The position numbers and the translations under genes were made by a program. A DNA stretch of 64,000 nucleotides. Source: Gnetum montanum. Its lineage: Eukaryota > Streptophyta > Gnetopsida > Gnetales > Gnetaceae. This document shows positions 32,700 to 44,259 of this stretch, piece by piece (positions within the stretch are counted from its first letter, which is position 1; each line of letters opens with the position of its first letter). The notes below the pieces were generated by a model. That model saw only the letters and a program-made list of their open reading frames with translations, was not told the DNA's origin and searched no databases. Location: NCBI GenBank assembly GCA_015680685.1, contig MNCI01037673.1, positions 936,509 to 1,000,508 of the forward strand. The letters run 5' to 3'.

Positions 32700-35493
32700 T
32701 ATTAGAACTCATGTGGTTCCTAGTGGCGGTGGTTCCTCCATGGATCCCTTCTCCTTATCTTGTGCTCTAGGTTTTGGAAGTTGATGGCTCTGAAGGAGTG
32801 CCTAGATTTTTTCCTCTTTGATTCAAGGATCTTGTACCATCCATGCTAATGCTCCAATGTTTGATTGAGTCGGCACCTCCCATGGACACGATAGTTGTGG
32901 GAACATCTGGTTGGCCTTGACATCCTAAGCTGCAAATAGCCATCATTCCTCTTCATAGGCTCTGGCCTTGTCCTTCTATCCCTAGTAATCCACAAGCCAT
33001 CAAGCCAACAACATCCTTTTGTCCCTGGTAGTTAGCCTTGACCACCTCTAATTCAGAATTTTCCACTTTTAATTTCTATAGCATCTTCTTATGCTCAGCA
33101 AATTCTGTTTCATACTTTACATAGGTACTTGCTACCTACTTCTCTAGCTTTGTTCTTGAGCATCTTGTTGTTAACATGGCTAAGTTGGCCTACCACAAGT
33201 TTGCCAATTCCATGTACTCCATAAGATCTTGTATCTACAGGTCATGTCTTTTGAGCTCTGCTTGGTGGGCAAATGCATGGGTATCCAATATGGCCCACCA
33301 GTCAGTGTTTTGAGCACTGAGAGTGTATATATGGGCCTTGGCCATATGGATTTCTTTTTCAACTACTTACTTGTACATCCCCACCTAGTCCCTGAAGTGT
33401 TCCTTCAGCTTTTCATGTTTCTTGGCCTTATTTTACCACACGCTTATTTCAATTGCCATCTTTTGATGGATTGCATACACCTCCTCCATTAAAAGAGTTC
33501 GATTTTCTCTAGCCAAGTGATTTATGTCCTGGTTGACCCTGATTAATTGTTCTTGCAACTGCTAAAAATTTTCTTCGAGAACCTTCTTTTGTTTTTCCAT
33601 AGTGGTCAACCGAAGATTGTCTGCGGCAAGCTATTTATTCTCCTCTTGCAAGGTCTTGAGTGCTTTGGCATGTGCATATTTCTATTCTTGTGCCTTGGAA
33701 GCATCCCAATCAACCTTCTCTTTTTCCTCCACCACTTTCTTATTTTCTAGCAACAATTTAGTAAGTTTATCTATCTTGAAAGACTCTAGCTAGTTTGCAG
33801 GGATAAATCAAGATGGGTCCTACTGTGCAACTTGTAGGGTGACGAGCCTCTCTTAGAGTCTTTTCAACTATGCCTATGCATGTTCAACCCTGATCTCTAC
33901 CATGACTAGCTTCCCTTTAGTGAAGAAGAGGTTTGATTGAGTTACTATGACATCTTATTGAATGTCAAACAAGGATGTCATCAGTTGTCCTATCTGCAAC
34001 AACCGATCAAAAACATCCTCATGCTCCACAGGAGTCATCGAGGGACCGACCAAAGTTTGAGCATCATGTGCTCTCGTAAAGTCTATCGATGGCACAATAG
34101 GGACATTAAATGATTCCTTGATGTGGTCTGTGACCACTTCTTTGGCTCCCACTATATCTTGGTGTTGCATGACAACTATGGCACCTTCACTAGTTTCAAA
34201 TTTCACCTGAAAAGATGCAGTATTTCTCGAGATGTATTGTGACCAGTGTGATCCCCCTCCTCCTGTTTGGATTGACACATTGCCCCATGCACGATCAATG
34301 GAGATTGTGGATCATACGGTGTCATCGATGACCTAAAAGAGATTGGTATCATCATGACTTCCCTAGCGAACTGTCTCAGCAATGGCCCTAAGATGGCTCA
34401 TCGATGATCGATAATCCTATGGTGGTGATGGTGGTTGGTCTTGCTAGTATGTGTTGGGCCTCACTTCTTATTGTTAACTGGACCTTGTGCTTGGAAGTTG
34501 GCTAGGCCCAGTAGTTTGAGTTACAATGGGCCCCACCATCTATTCTTGTTCTAGCTCTAGTGTCTCACCAACACTTTTTCTTGGGACCGGTGGCTTCAAC
34601 AATTCAGCAAATGAAGCATTTTGAGCTCTTCTAGGAATGTCACTGGTGTACCCCAAAATTCCAGCATGTCGACATAGCTTTCTGATGAGACATGGAAAGG
34701 GAAATGTGAACTTCCCTATCTTGCATTCCTCAAACTACCCCAGGATCTCTATGAGATATAGATGGGGTAGGTTAGCATTACCCTTGCCCATCAATATAGC
34801 ACTTCCTCTAGCTACATATGTGGAGATTATGTTCAATCCTTTTTTGAGGAATATGTAATAAGTATAGATCTTGAAATAGATCCTCTCCTCTAGGGTCAAC
34901 TCTCCATACGCCTTGTCTTCCTTACCGTATGCCCTTTTCAACCAAATTTTTCATGCATCAGCATCGGAGCGAGTGGGCAGGTCAGCAACTTTTGGCCCTG
35001 TATTTAGAAGATTTAACACTTCCAAAATGGCTTTGGCAGAGAAATCTACAAAAACACCACCAATATCAATTGTGGTGCCTTCTTCTTCTTTATTATGCCA
35101 AAATTGGTACGTCTCTCCCAAGTACTAGGCACCACTTTCAGAGAGAATAGGTCATAATGGGGATCCTTTGAGTTGGTCCCTAACTACTTTAAGAGCAAAC
35201 TTAATGCAAGGTTTAAAATTGAGTTCCACAATTACAGCTGCTGATGTGGACCTTTCGTAAATTTCCTGAACACATTCCGAGGACAATGTGAGATGTTGTC
35301 CCTGTTCAAGTGCTTCAGTGGCTCCTCTTTCAATTTGTCCCAATTACATAGTAATAGGAGGCTCTTGATGAATGTTGAATTATTGTGCCTCCTATTCTGT
35401 ACATTCCTTGGGAGACACCTAGCCTCTACCTCTCCTTGGTTGTTTGGATGCACCTTGAGAGGGTCCTCCTTGCTGTCCACATTTAGGGGCCAT
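32700..35493 (-). pseudogene. TatNA ORF2: transposon-protein-like N-terminus and long coiled coil
   Basis: An ATG near 35491-35493 is followed by about 930 codons that stay largely in one frame apart from stops. The N-terminal part has IDIGGVFVDFSAKAILEVLN, LTLEERIYFKIYTYYIFLKK, GKGNANLPHLYLIEIL and FPFPCLIRKLCRHAGI, a pattern like the plant 'putative plant transposon protein' region (hhDFS...hL, then NLP and a LI..LCRH..h end). The middle is acidic/polar. At about 33800-33050 a heptad-rich coiled coil follows (LLENKKVVEEKEKV, LQEENK, LTTMEKQKKVLEENF, LMEEVYAIHQK). Function is unknown. More than a dozen stops, mostly TAG. Confidence 0.55.
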
Positions 35494-35998
35494 TTGCAAT
35501 CACACAGGGCCAACTATTAGAAAGGTTATTTACAAAATGTGACTTATTCCCTTACTTCTTACCTTTAATGAATTCATTTTTTATTTTGTATGATCCAAAG
35601 TTAGTAAATTTTATGAAAATTTCCCTTAAAAGTTTTGATATTAGGCCTAATTTGATTAGTTGGCTCCAAAAATTAATTCTCATGGTATGAGTGAAGAGAG
35701 AAAATTGATTTGGCAACATGTTTAATAGTTTCTACAATCATTTACCCTTTATGATATCCTTTGGGTGATGATAAATTTTGGAAAAATTACGTGCAACTTG
35801 GAGCGTACCCTTCTCCCATGACTAAGCTGAACACTCCAGGTTCAAATAGGTTCAATCAGAATGGGAATTGAAGCATTAATGAGCAAGTTATGGATGTTTG
35901 AACGATAGGTGTGCAAGCTAGCAAGTTCCTGGAAGAAAATTTGAACAACTCCCCTTGCATGAATAGTGTAAAATGATGTTGACGTGTGCAGGGGGTCC
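35494..35998 (-). other. TatNA leader between internal TATA block and ORF2
   Basis: About 500 bases with no coding signal. Near the ORF2 start the minus strand has CCTTTCTAATAG, which could serve as a 3' splice site, so a spliced leader is possible; this is speculative. Confidence 0.3.
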
Positions 35999-36073
35999 AT
36001 ATATATAGTTTTTATGGATGCGATATCGCGTACCCGATAGCGTAGACTCAATATCGATACCCGATACTGAGGC
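35999..36073 (-). promoter_or_regulatory. Candidate internal promoter of TatNA ORF2
   Basis: A block at 36020-36073 (GATATCGCGTACCCGATAG.., AATATCGATACCCGATACTG) matches the motif block of the LTR (AATATCGTGTACCCGATATC..). In minus orientation it is followed by TATATATA at 35999-36008, as the LTR block is followed by TATAAATA. ORF2 starts about 500 bases downstream. Confidence 0.45.
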
Positions 36074-37440
36074 CTATTGAAAATAGGGTACTTAGTAAAA
36101 TTAATAAATTTCTAAATTTCCAAGGTCAAAAATGAAGGATTTGAGGTTAACTAGAAAGGTCCAAGGTAACATTGAATAGACCGAGAGGCACAAAAAGTAT
36201 AATGGGATAGAATCTTATAATGAAATTCATGAATAGAATAAGGAAAAAGGACATGTTATGGTGCATAGGAACATTTGAACTTAGAAGAATGATAAAGGAA
36301 AGAATAACATTGGTAATGCAGTACTTGGAGGGTATAAAATAATGTGATGGTGATGTGCAATGAGTGTAAATTACAAAGGTTACACAAGTGGGTCCTCCCC
36401 AAAGTAAGTTCCTACCTATGATGCCCTACGTAACCACCCTAAAAATGTTCGTAGGTACTAGAAGGGTGAAATGCAATCCACACCAATCCCACAAACACAC
36501 ACATGTAGATACCAGTGTAATGAGGTATGAATTCTATGTGATACAAGACATGAGTCACAAATACATGAATAGCAAGATGGGATAAATCGAAGAAGGGATT
36601 GTAGAGATTGGGACATGAGGTAACTGACCCAAGGCATAATGAATCCTATGTGTAGGGCATGATTAATGTGTCATTAGCCTGTCGCTCCAAAATCAAGACC
36701 AAGTCCATTCCTCCAATCAGTGACATCAAATTGTTTCATCCAATGATGGACAACCATAAGAGTATCATGATAGCAAGGCGTACAATCACTTGGCATTTTT
36801 TTCAAGAGAGGAGTGATTTGGAATTTATTTTCAGCATATTTGTTTTTATCTTGCTGCTTTGGCATACTTTCTTTTCTCTTTCTCTTTTTTTTATGCGTAA
36901 TCCAAAGAAGCCACCTACCTTTAGGCATGGGTGCATGTCTTTCCAGTGGAACCTCCCCGAATAGCATTGGGTTTCTTTATTAAGTACCTTTATTACTCTT
37001 ACTCCCATTTTTGTTAGATCTACAAGGATCTTAGTACAACTAGGCTGCATGATAACTCCTACAAATGTCACCAAAGAGAATCCACAAGTCCCCTTGATGT
37101 CACACCCTGGTCATTCCCACTTAGTCCCTCATTTTTCGCTCTGGGCATAATGAGCAAAAAATTACTTTTAAGTTTTCATGATGACAAGAATATCATTGTA
37201 CCTAGAGTAGAACCTCTTAATAATAGAATGGTTGGGTAGATGTGGTGAGCTCGTTGTCCAAATAATTAGTCACCTGAGACTTGATAGCATAGAACAACAC
37301 CTCAACCAACAAGTCACGTGAGTGTTTTATTTATAGATGAGATTACTCATAAAAAGATAAAAAGACAAAATAATAAATAAAAAGATAAAACAACAAATTG
37401 AAAGATGAAAAACTAGAAAATAGAAAATTGTAAAATTAAA
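36074..37440. other. TatNA internal non-coding spacer
   Basis: Between gag and the ORF2 leader. Several short open frames overlap on both strands near 36660-37070 without recognisable motifs. This is where pol would sit; nothing resembling pol is seen. Confidence 0.45.
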
Positions 37441-37449
37441 GAAAAGGAA

Positions 37450-39497
37450 AAACATTTATTAATTCTATTTGTTAGAATGGGGGATATCCCCCATATCTAA
37501 ACTTTTGATCATAGTGAGAATTAATAAATGGAACGGTTAGATCCATGCATTTTGGAAATACTAAAACCTGGTCATATCCAAACCATCGAGTGTCTTTTGA
37601 TGTGGCAGTTGGAATGTACCCAAATTGGGGTTCACACACTTGATTGAAGTTAACATAGTGGGGCAAGTTAGAAGATGAGTTTAATTAATACGAATTTGAC
37701 CCACTATGGCACCCTTAATATGCAAGGATCGATATGTCTTCCTACACGGCTATATTCATTGGGTTGCACAGTTGTTGGAGTAGGGATTGGTGGCCCTGAT
37801 AAAGTAACAAGAGGTGTTGAGTTCAAGAAGAAAGATGCACCACAGTGTTAAACTTGTGTTAAGTGGGAGGATGTAGTGGTCTCAGAATTGTGTTGTCCCT
37901 TTCTACGGTCATGTCTAAAGAAGGGACACCTTCGATGTTGTGGAGGATTCCCACTCTGATTGATAGTAGCAGCACAAGTAACATTTGTGGGTTGATGTTG
38001 TGGTGCAAAACCTTCTAGTACTATTGGTGGCAATGTAGAAGGAGGTAAAGGATGCAAATATTGAGGGTAATGAGAAGTATAAGGAACATGAGGTAGTGAT
38101 CTTGTGGTAGAGGACATGGGTTGATATTATTTAGGATAATGATAACAATGTAGTGAGATAGAGGATGTTGACCTAGTTGGGGAAACAGGATGCTAAACTT
38201 GATACGCGCTTGGGTTCGGATGATATGAAGCATGTGACTAGTTTGGGGGTGGCCTCCCCCACAACTGGAATTTTTGCCACTATGATTGAACATAGTATTT
38301 TTGTACAAACTCTAGATGTAACATTCTTTCCCAATGCTCATGTAAATGTGACAAGATTTGGCATTGACCTTTGGAATGATTGTACAGGAAAATGTTACAT
38401 TGATACATATGATTAATAGTTGAGTTCTTATTCTCTTCAACCCTTCTTTCCAATTGTCTAAGGGTGTTCTATCCTACTTCTTGGTTTGTCATGGTTCTAC
38501 CTCTAATAGTCTTGGCATATTCTCCACATTTTTTATGTATCCATTCTGTCATCTTATTGACCTTTGCCTCAATTTCATCTAGTGATTGTAGTATTGGCAA
38601 AGATGATTCCACCTCCTTGAGGCGAGTTGATTTCTCCTCTTCATGATTATGGACCTTTGCTAATCCAAGATTTTGGTCCCATTGAGAGCTTTCAACATTC
38701 TCCCACTTAGTCATTTCTCCTTCTTCTTTTGCTACCTACTTAATAAGCTCTTGGAATTGATGGGTTTGTAGCTCATACAGTTGACTTGGGGCATACATCC
38801 CTAGGGTCTCCCTTGTTTCATTATGAAGTCCATCCATGATGTGATACATTAGCCTCTCCTTGGATAACCCATGGCTTGGGCATTTTTTTAACAAAGAATA
38901 GTATCTTTCTAATTCCATGTCCAAGGTTTCATGTTTTCCTTGTTTCCATTCTTGGATTTGTCTCCTCAAGGTTGACACTCTGGCATAGGTTTGATATTGT
39001 TTAGTAAAGAGTTCTATCATTGTTGGCCATCTATAAATTGATTTTGGTTTTAAGGATAAATACCATACTTTTGCTTGGCCAACGAGTGTCTTAGGAAAGA
39101 GCTTAAGTTTTGGCCACCCATTATCAATATTGTTCCATACATAGGCATCATGGAAGGCTTGTAAATGATTTTGCAGATCTAAATCATAGCCTCCTAAAAA
39201 CTTGGAATAGTTGTTTAAATCAAGCTTGGGTAGATGGCTTTCCTTACGATGCCTACAAGATATTCGAACAGCCTCTTGTATATGCATTAAGCAGTTAGTG
39301 GCTAGTAGGGGTTCATCGTCACTAGGTAGATTATGAATTTGTGAGTTGGGATGATTTTGTCTTTTTTTATGTACATAGGAGACCCTTGCATCAAATTGAG
39401 TACTCCAAACTTTGTCTTCATCATCATATAATTTTTTGGTTCTCCAATGAATTGCCTTACTAGTTGTTACGTTGTCATAGTCTTGTGAGAGAGACAT
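37450..39497 (-). pseudogene. TatNA gag
   Basis: Gypsy-type gag. The intact N-terminal open frame at 39497-38736 (253 residues) has SKFLGGYDLDLQNHLQAFHD, WPKLKLFPKTLVGQAKVWYL, SIYRWPTMIELFTKQYQTYA and LDMELERYYSLLKKCPSHGL, the retrotransposon gag fold. The start MSLSQDYD is the first ATG after the primer site. Later pieces (38714-38469, 38117-37848 rich in Pro, Thr and His, 37666-37472) are separated by stops. No zinc knuckle is evident. This is one of the longest intact open frames in the window. Confidence 0.75.
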
Positions 39498-39611
39498 TAT
39501 TGTGAATAGTGTGTGACTTAATTGAAATTAATTTCTTTTCTAAAAGATATATCATGAATACTTTGTTATAGTGAGCTTGTATAATATAACTAATCTAGAT
39601 AACTAGCACCA

Positions 39612-39629
39612 TCCCTAGCAAAGTCACCA
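39612..39629 (-). other. TatNA primer binding site
   Basis: The minus strand reads TGGTGACTTTGCTAGGGA one base from the 5' LTR edge. It resembles the TGGCGACTC..CTGGGGA site that I recall for tRNA-Arg-primed Ogre/Tat elements, which supports a Tat-related origin. The tRNA assignment should be checked. Confidence 0.55.
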
Positions 39630-39630
39630 A

Positions 39631-40451
39631 TGATAAGTGGCAAGGTACCCCTACACTCAACCATACGAATACGAGCGTGTATGCATGATCCTGTTGAATT
39701 CTACAGATGGACTAGTTGTGGTATCTAGATAGTTACACATTGATCGTAGTTTGCTATCTTCCCACCTAGACTAGTATTTTCTTTATCATGTATGGTTTAG
39801 TCTAGAGTGAGGTGCATGATATGATCCTAAACTAGTGCTACTCCTAGAGGCAATGGAAGCTAACTTTATTTTAAGCTAAGAGGGAGTGGAAGAAAAGAAT
39901 ATAAGCAAGCCTAAGTGTGATGAGCATCCGTCCTTAATCATCCATACACATCTTGGACCTCGTGTACTACTTATGGGATTACCAAGCATATATTACTTGA
40001 GTGCTCATGGATACGCTACTTGGTTACCAAGTAGTCACACTTAAATGCTCATGATTAAGTCGTACTCATTTTGTGTTTAATAATAGGGATAGTAAAGGAA
40101 GGTAAAGAAACATTAATTAAGAAAGCAATGAATAACAATAACATTTAAGTAATTAAAACTAAGTGAATGCTGCAATGAAGGAGTAATCTCGATCTTTATT
40201 GTCGATCATGTGTGTGTCCAAGTATGTCACACTCGAATAAAGGTTCCATAAAATTACAATCATCACACTGCGAGCATGCACTAGGAAAGGGTTGAGATGA
40301 ACTAAAAATGAACAAAAAAGACTCTATTCTAACACTAACTTCCTCTAAAACTTACTTCCTTCCTATGTGCCCAAATGTGGTATTTATAGGCTTACACAAG
40401 AACCACGATATCGCGTATCTAATATCGTTACCTAGGCTATGATATCATGTA
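39631..40451 (-). repeat. TatNA 5' LTR
   Basis: 821 bp, homologous to 31644-32528 but shorter by about 65 bp in the GATATC block at the U3 end. TATA-like box at 40381-40388. Confidence 0.87.
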
Positions 40452-40456
40452 CATGG
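40452..40456. repeat. TatNA target-site duplication, right copy
   Basis: CATGG, partner of GATGG at 31639-31643. Confidence 0.55.
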
Positions 40457-41330
40457 CTAGCTTGACCAAACGCTATATCTATCTTAAGGACCAAGTTGCC
40501 CACTTTAGAACTTTTAGCCACATATTTCTTATCAAACCATCTCTTGACAATTTGTTGATGACTACACATATTTTCAATTGCTTTAATCCTTTTAAACTCT
40601 AGATTCCAAATTTCATATGTTTGTGATATTAGATGCTCATTAGTTCATTAAGTAGTCTAAGAAGACCTGATATGTAGGAATCTGTAAATTTATTGGCAAT
40701 ATGGGTTCTTGTCCGTACACTAAATCATATGGTGTAGTCTTAATCGATTCTTTATAATGAATCCTATTGGCCCAAACTGTCCATTTTAGTTGTTCATGCC
40801 AAGTTGGTGGGTTTTAGGCCATCATTTTCTTAATCCCATCTAATATAATTTTGTTGGAGGATTCAGCCAAAATGTTACCCTATGAATAATATTTGGTTAT
40901 TGTCTTGATAATGATGTTATGGTCTCTAGCCCAATTTGTAAAATCTATGGAGATGAAGGTGGGCCTATTGTCGACTACTAAAGCATAAGGATAGCCATAC
41001 CTAGAGATTATATTGTTTTCTAAGAAGCAAATGACCTCACAAGATGATGCATTTTTAGTTGCTTTTGCTTCTAACCAATGTGTGCAATAATCAGTGGCTA
41101 TAAAGATAAATTTGTGTAAGGTAGTAGATAGAGGATTGATCACTCCAATAAAATCTAAGGCCCATTGGAAAAATGGTCTTGTTTCTATTATAGGTTGTAA
41201 AGAGGTTGAACTCTTGGAATCTTTATGTTTAAATATTTGACATTGGACACAAGTCCTAACCGAGTTGTGAGCATCATTAATCATAGTAGGCTAATAATAA
41301 CCAACCCTAATAATTTTATGAACTAACAAG
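40457..41330 (-). pseudogene. Tat1 integrase, N-terminal and core parts
   Basis: The open frame 41284-40880 gives the zinc-finger end (CVQCQIFKHKD) and core: FFQWALDFIGVINP with the first catalytic Asp, IATDYCTHWLEAKAT, and ALVVDNRPTFIS with the second Asp. Beyond a stop, AESSNK carries the catalytic Glu, then TPYDLVYGQEPILPI. Further on, KVGNLVLKIDIAFGQAS runs into the TatNA insertion and continues at 31643. All three catalytic residues are visible, so the domain is well preserved in sequence but broken by stops and by TatNA. Confidence 0.82.
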
Positions 41331-41391
41331 CGGTATCCAATATGTCCTTCCTTGTGAAGTTGTTTTAGAGCATTGTTACCTTGTTCTTGGT

Positions 41392-42125
41392 TCAAACACT
41401 TAAGGTATATCCCTTGGAAATTATTCTAAATAATTCACCACTTATTAGAGTGAATCTCAAATATTTTGATATTAAGAGCTTTCTCTTATATCTAGGTAAG
41501 TCTAAGGGACAACAATGGAAGGTTAAATAAAATTTGATATCCTCATACCATGGATCATACAATCGATTGGGAGAAAATGGGATATCATTTTTCTCATCAA
41601 TGGATAATACATGAAGAGGAATCAGTTCTTTATCTTCAAGTGCATTACAACTTTCTAAAGTTGAAGCTTTAGCTATTAACTTGGCAAGAACATTCCCTCT
41701 AACTAACTTTGCTACCTTCCATTGAATATCGTATTCTTGGAGCTTCATAATACATTTAGTGCATTTTTTGCTAAGATCTTGTAATTTGGCTAAAGCAATG
41801 GTGGCTAGATCAGGGACAATGACAAAGACTTTTTCATTTAACAAGTAGTAGTGAAATTTCTTCAAGTATTTTATTACAACATACAATTGCTTCTCTATGG
41901 GTGAGTATCATAATTCAACATCATTTAAAGGTGCAAACATGAAATCTATGGGTCTCTCACCTTGATCATTTATGTCTTGCATCAAGATAGTAGCAGTGAT
42001 AACATTGCTAGAAAAGGCATATAAGTAGAAATCATTCTCATACCAAGGAGAAGGTAAGATAGGGGCATCTATAATGGCTTCCTTAATAGCAAGGAAAGCA
42101 TTCTTTTTGTCATCTATCTAATGCA
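41392..42125 (-). pseudogene. Tat1 gypsy RNase H (after reverse transcriptase)
   Basis: The minus strand reads DDKKNAFLAIKEAI, APILPSPWYENDFYLYAFSS, a stop near 41910, then SPIEKQLYVVIKYLKKFHYY, LQEYDIQWKVAKLVRGNVLA. This matches the ordinary gypsy RNase H connected to the reverse transcriptase. The last 164 residues form one open frame (41886-41392) that ends in the tether before integrase. Together with the domain at 42855-43440 it makes Tat1 a dual-RNase-H element. Confidence 0.75.
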
Positions 42126-42148
42126 TATTACTATCTTTCTTAAGCATA

Positions 42149-42800
42149 TCATTCAATGGTNNNNNNNNNNNNNNNNNNNNNNNNNNNNNNNNNNNNNNNN
42201 NNNNNNNNNNNNNNNNNNNNNNNNNNNNNNNNNNNNNNNNNNNNNNNNNNNNNNNNNNNNNNNNNNNNNNNNNNNNNNNNNNNNNNNNNNNNNNNNNNNN
42301 NNNNNNNNNNNNNNNNNNNNNNNNNNNNGCAAGAAGTATTAAGGTTATGAAAATAAATACATAACCTTAACTCCCTAGTTTGTTTCCTAATAGGCACTAA
42401 GTTTGAGATCCAACAAGAGTGTCTTACCAGGTAAATTATTTTGGATTCTAAGAGTTTGTTGATTTTTTCTTTCATAAGGATCTCAATCTTTGGATTCACA
42501 AGTCTAAGCTTTTGCTTGAATGGCTTTGTTTCTGACCTAAGGGGAATAGTATGTATCATTATTAGTGGATTAAAAGTTCTAAGGTCTTCGTAAGTCCAAT
42601 CCATAACATCATTAAATTCATGTAGTAAGTCAACGAGGCTTTGTCTTTCGTCTAGGTATAAAAAAGCTCCTATTTTGATAAGGTATTATTTTCCTCTATT
42701 TTGAATCTAAATTGTTTCAATTTGAGCTAACGTTCGCCAATTAGTATGTTTGGATAAGTCTACGATCTTGGTGTGTGGGTCATCAAATAAGGCTTCCCTA
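42149..42800 (-). pseudogene. Tat1 reverse transcriptase, N-terminal part
   Basis: The minus strand has LVDLLHEFNDVMDWTYEDLR, IMIHTIPLRSETKPFKQKLR, INKLLESKIIYLV and SNLVPIRKQTRELRLCIYFHNLNTSC, the N-terminal finger region of gypsy/Tat reverse transcriptase. The catalytic YxDD part lies in the N gap. After the gap, PLNDMLKKDSN is the end of the domain. Stops interrupt it. It is directly preceded, not followed, by the extra RNase H. Confidence 0.8.
42161..42328. other. Assembly gap (168 N) in Tat1 reverse transcriptase
   Basis: Run of N. The missing part of the reverse transcriptase should be about 600 bases, judging from the domains on either side, so the gap length is probably not true to size, or the copy carries a deletion. 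Confidence 0.9.
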
Positions 42801-42854
42801 ACTGTGATTTTAGGAGATATCTTGTTCAAGAACACAACATCCTTGGATATCTCC

Positions 42855-43440
42855 TTAATCACTAAATTCTCCTCTAAAAAATAGAAATTTACAAACATGG
42901 TCATCATCATCAAATACTTGAAAAGAAAAGACATTATCATGGATAGCATAGGACCTCACCTTTTCAATAATAATTTCTGAATCCCAAGCATTATGCTTCA
43001 AAGGGACATCCAAAGTGGTGGTCATTTGGGCTAGTGCATTGAGAATGTAATTTTCTTCCCTAGGTACATGTTCAATGGTTACACATTCGAATTCTTTAAA
43101 AAGCTCAAGAATGCAAGCTTTATATGCTTTCATGGTAACATCTTTATCATCAATGATACCATTGGCTTGGTTCACTATTAGTTGGGAGTCATTATAGATT
43201 TTAAGTTGGGACAAATTATAGTATTTAACTAGCTTGATCCCATGTATAAGTGCTTCATACTCAACCATGTTATTAGTCATAGGTTGAGTGAAATTAAAAG
43301 CTTTAAGAATAGGAGCTTTGCCAAGAGGTAAAAGCATCATTCTTACTCCACATCCTTTCTTGGAAGAAGCACCACCCACTCTGAGTATCAAAGTATTTAA
43401 GTTAGTTAAATCTAAAAAATCAACCCTTTAATTGATGTAA
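42855..43440 (-). pseudogene. Tat1 additional (archaeal-type) RNase H, upstream of reverse transcriptase
   Basis: An open frame of 178 residues. It has LILRVGGASSKKGCGVRMML (the first catalytic Asp is Gly), NNMVEYEALIHGIKL (Glu kept), LKIYNDSQLIVNQANG (Asp kept) and HVPREENYILNALAQM (the last Asp is Asn). This is the type I RNase H used as a second RNase H in Tat elements. It is placed between protease and reverse transcriptase; in the Tat elements I know it follows the first RNase H. Two of four catalytic residues are lost. Confidence 0.75.
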
Positions 43441-43754
43441 TAGTAAACATCATCAAATTTTGGTCCATCCTTTGATATTTCATTAGTTAGAACCTCACTT
43501 ATGTCCTTATCATTTCCTAATGGTGGTAGGTTACCAAAAAGAAAGGTTCTTCCATCATGTTTGTCGTATGGCAAAATATCTTCATACACCTTCTCACACT
43601 CCCTAAAATCTTGATAATATCAAGTAGAATATGTGTCCACAAAAAGGTTTATGCCTAGAGCCTCATCTATATCATCATTCAAAAAATATTCACCAAGTCC
43701 TAGCTCAACCACTTTGACAAAATGATTGTTATTTTGATTTCCTAGAGATCTATC

Positions 43755-44243
43755 CTATTGATCGAAATTCATTACCACTTGCTTATAAAAGGGTTCCCTA
43801 GGTATAATCATATAATTAGATTTTCTTTTGATAGCGATCAAAAATTTTGAGAAATCCAATCTAAAGAAGCGCCCAAACTTGGTTCCAAATGTCCTAGATA
43901 AGAGCACATCATAAGTGGGTGACATGTCAACTACTAAGATATCCATATAACATGTAAATGTAGGGTATTGTTTAAGTTGTACCTTTACTCCTTTTAATGA
44001 TCCTACTATAGGTACATTAGATCCATCGAGTTGAATCACACTTTTCATGTGTGGTATCATTTGTGCTCTTAAAGCCTTACATACATGAAGAGGCATGACA
44101 CTAAAAGTTGCACAAAAATCCATTAAATAGTTGTGGAAATTCTTTCCTAAAATAATCAAAGTGCGTAGGAAAGGGAGGTGGTCCTTCTTGCCTAACTTGG
44201 AATTGTTTGCGCTATGTATTGATAGTGTGTCAAGACTTTCCAT
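43755..44243 (-). pseudogene. Tat1 aspartic protease
   Basis: A single open frame of 162 residues. HNYLMDFCATFSVMPLHVCKAL is the catalytic loop region (usual D-S-G-A..NVMPL); the Asp is present but the following Ser-Gly are Phe-Cys. It continues with VIQLDGSNVPIVGSLKGVKV, ILVVDMSPTYDVLLSRTFG and YMIIPREP, the standard end of Tat/Athila proteases. It would cleave the Gag-Pol polyprotein; the altered loop suggests inactivity. It lies between the gag linker and the extra RNase H. Confidence 0.75.
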
Positions 44244-44259
44244 GAAGTGAACTTTCCTT

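Larger units (their letters stand above)
31644..40451 (-). mobile_element. TatNA: non-autonomous gypsy-like LTR element with gag and coiled-coil ORF2
   Basis: 8.8 kb, with LTRs at 31644-32528 and 39631-40451, a primer site TGGTGACTTTGCTAGGGA and a purine tract at the 3' LTR. On the minus strand it has a gypsy-type gag (39497-37450) and, far downstream, an ORF2 (35493-32700). I found no protease, reverse transcriptase or integrase. It is inserted in the integrase of Tat1. A third copy of its LTR is seen as a fragment at 54193-54263. Confidence 0.85.

Noticed and set aside
36659-37074. Overlapping open frames on both strands in the TatNA spacer
   Set aside because: Neither strand gives a recognisable domain; frames of about 100 codons are expected by chance in such sequence.
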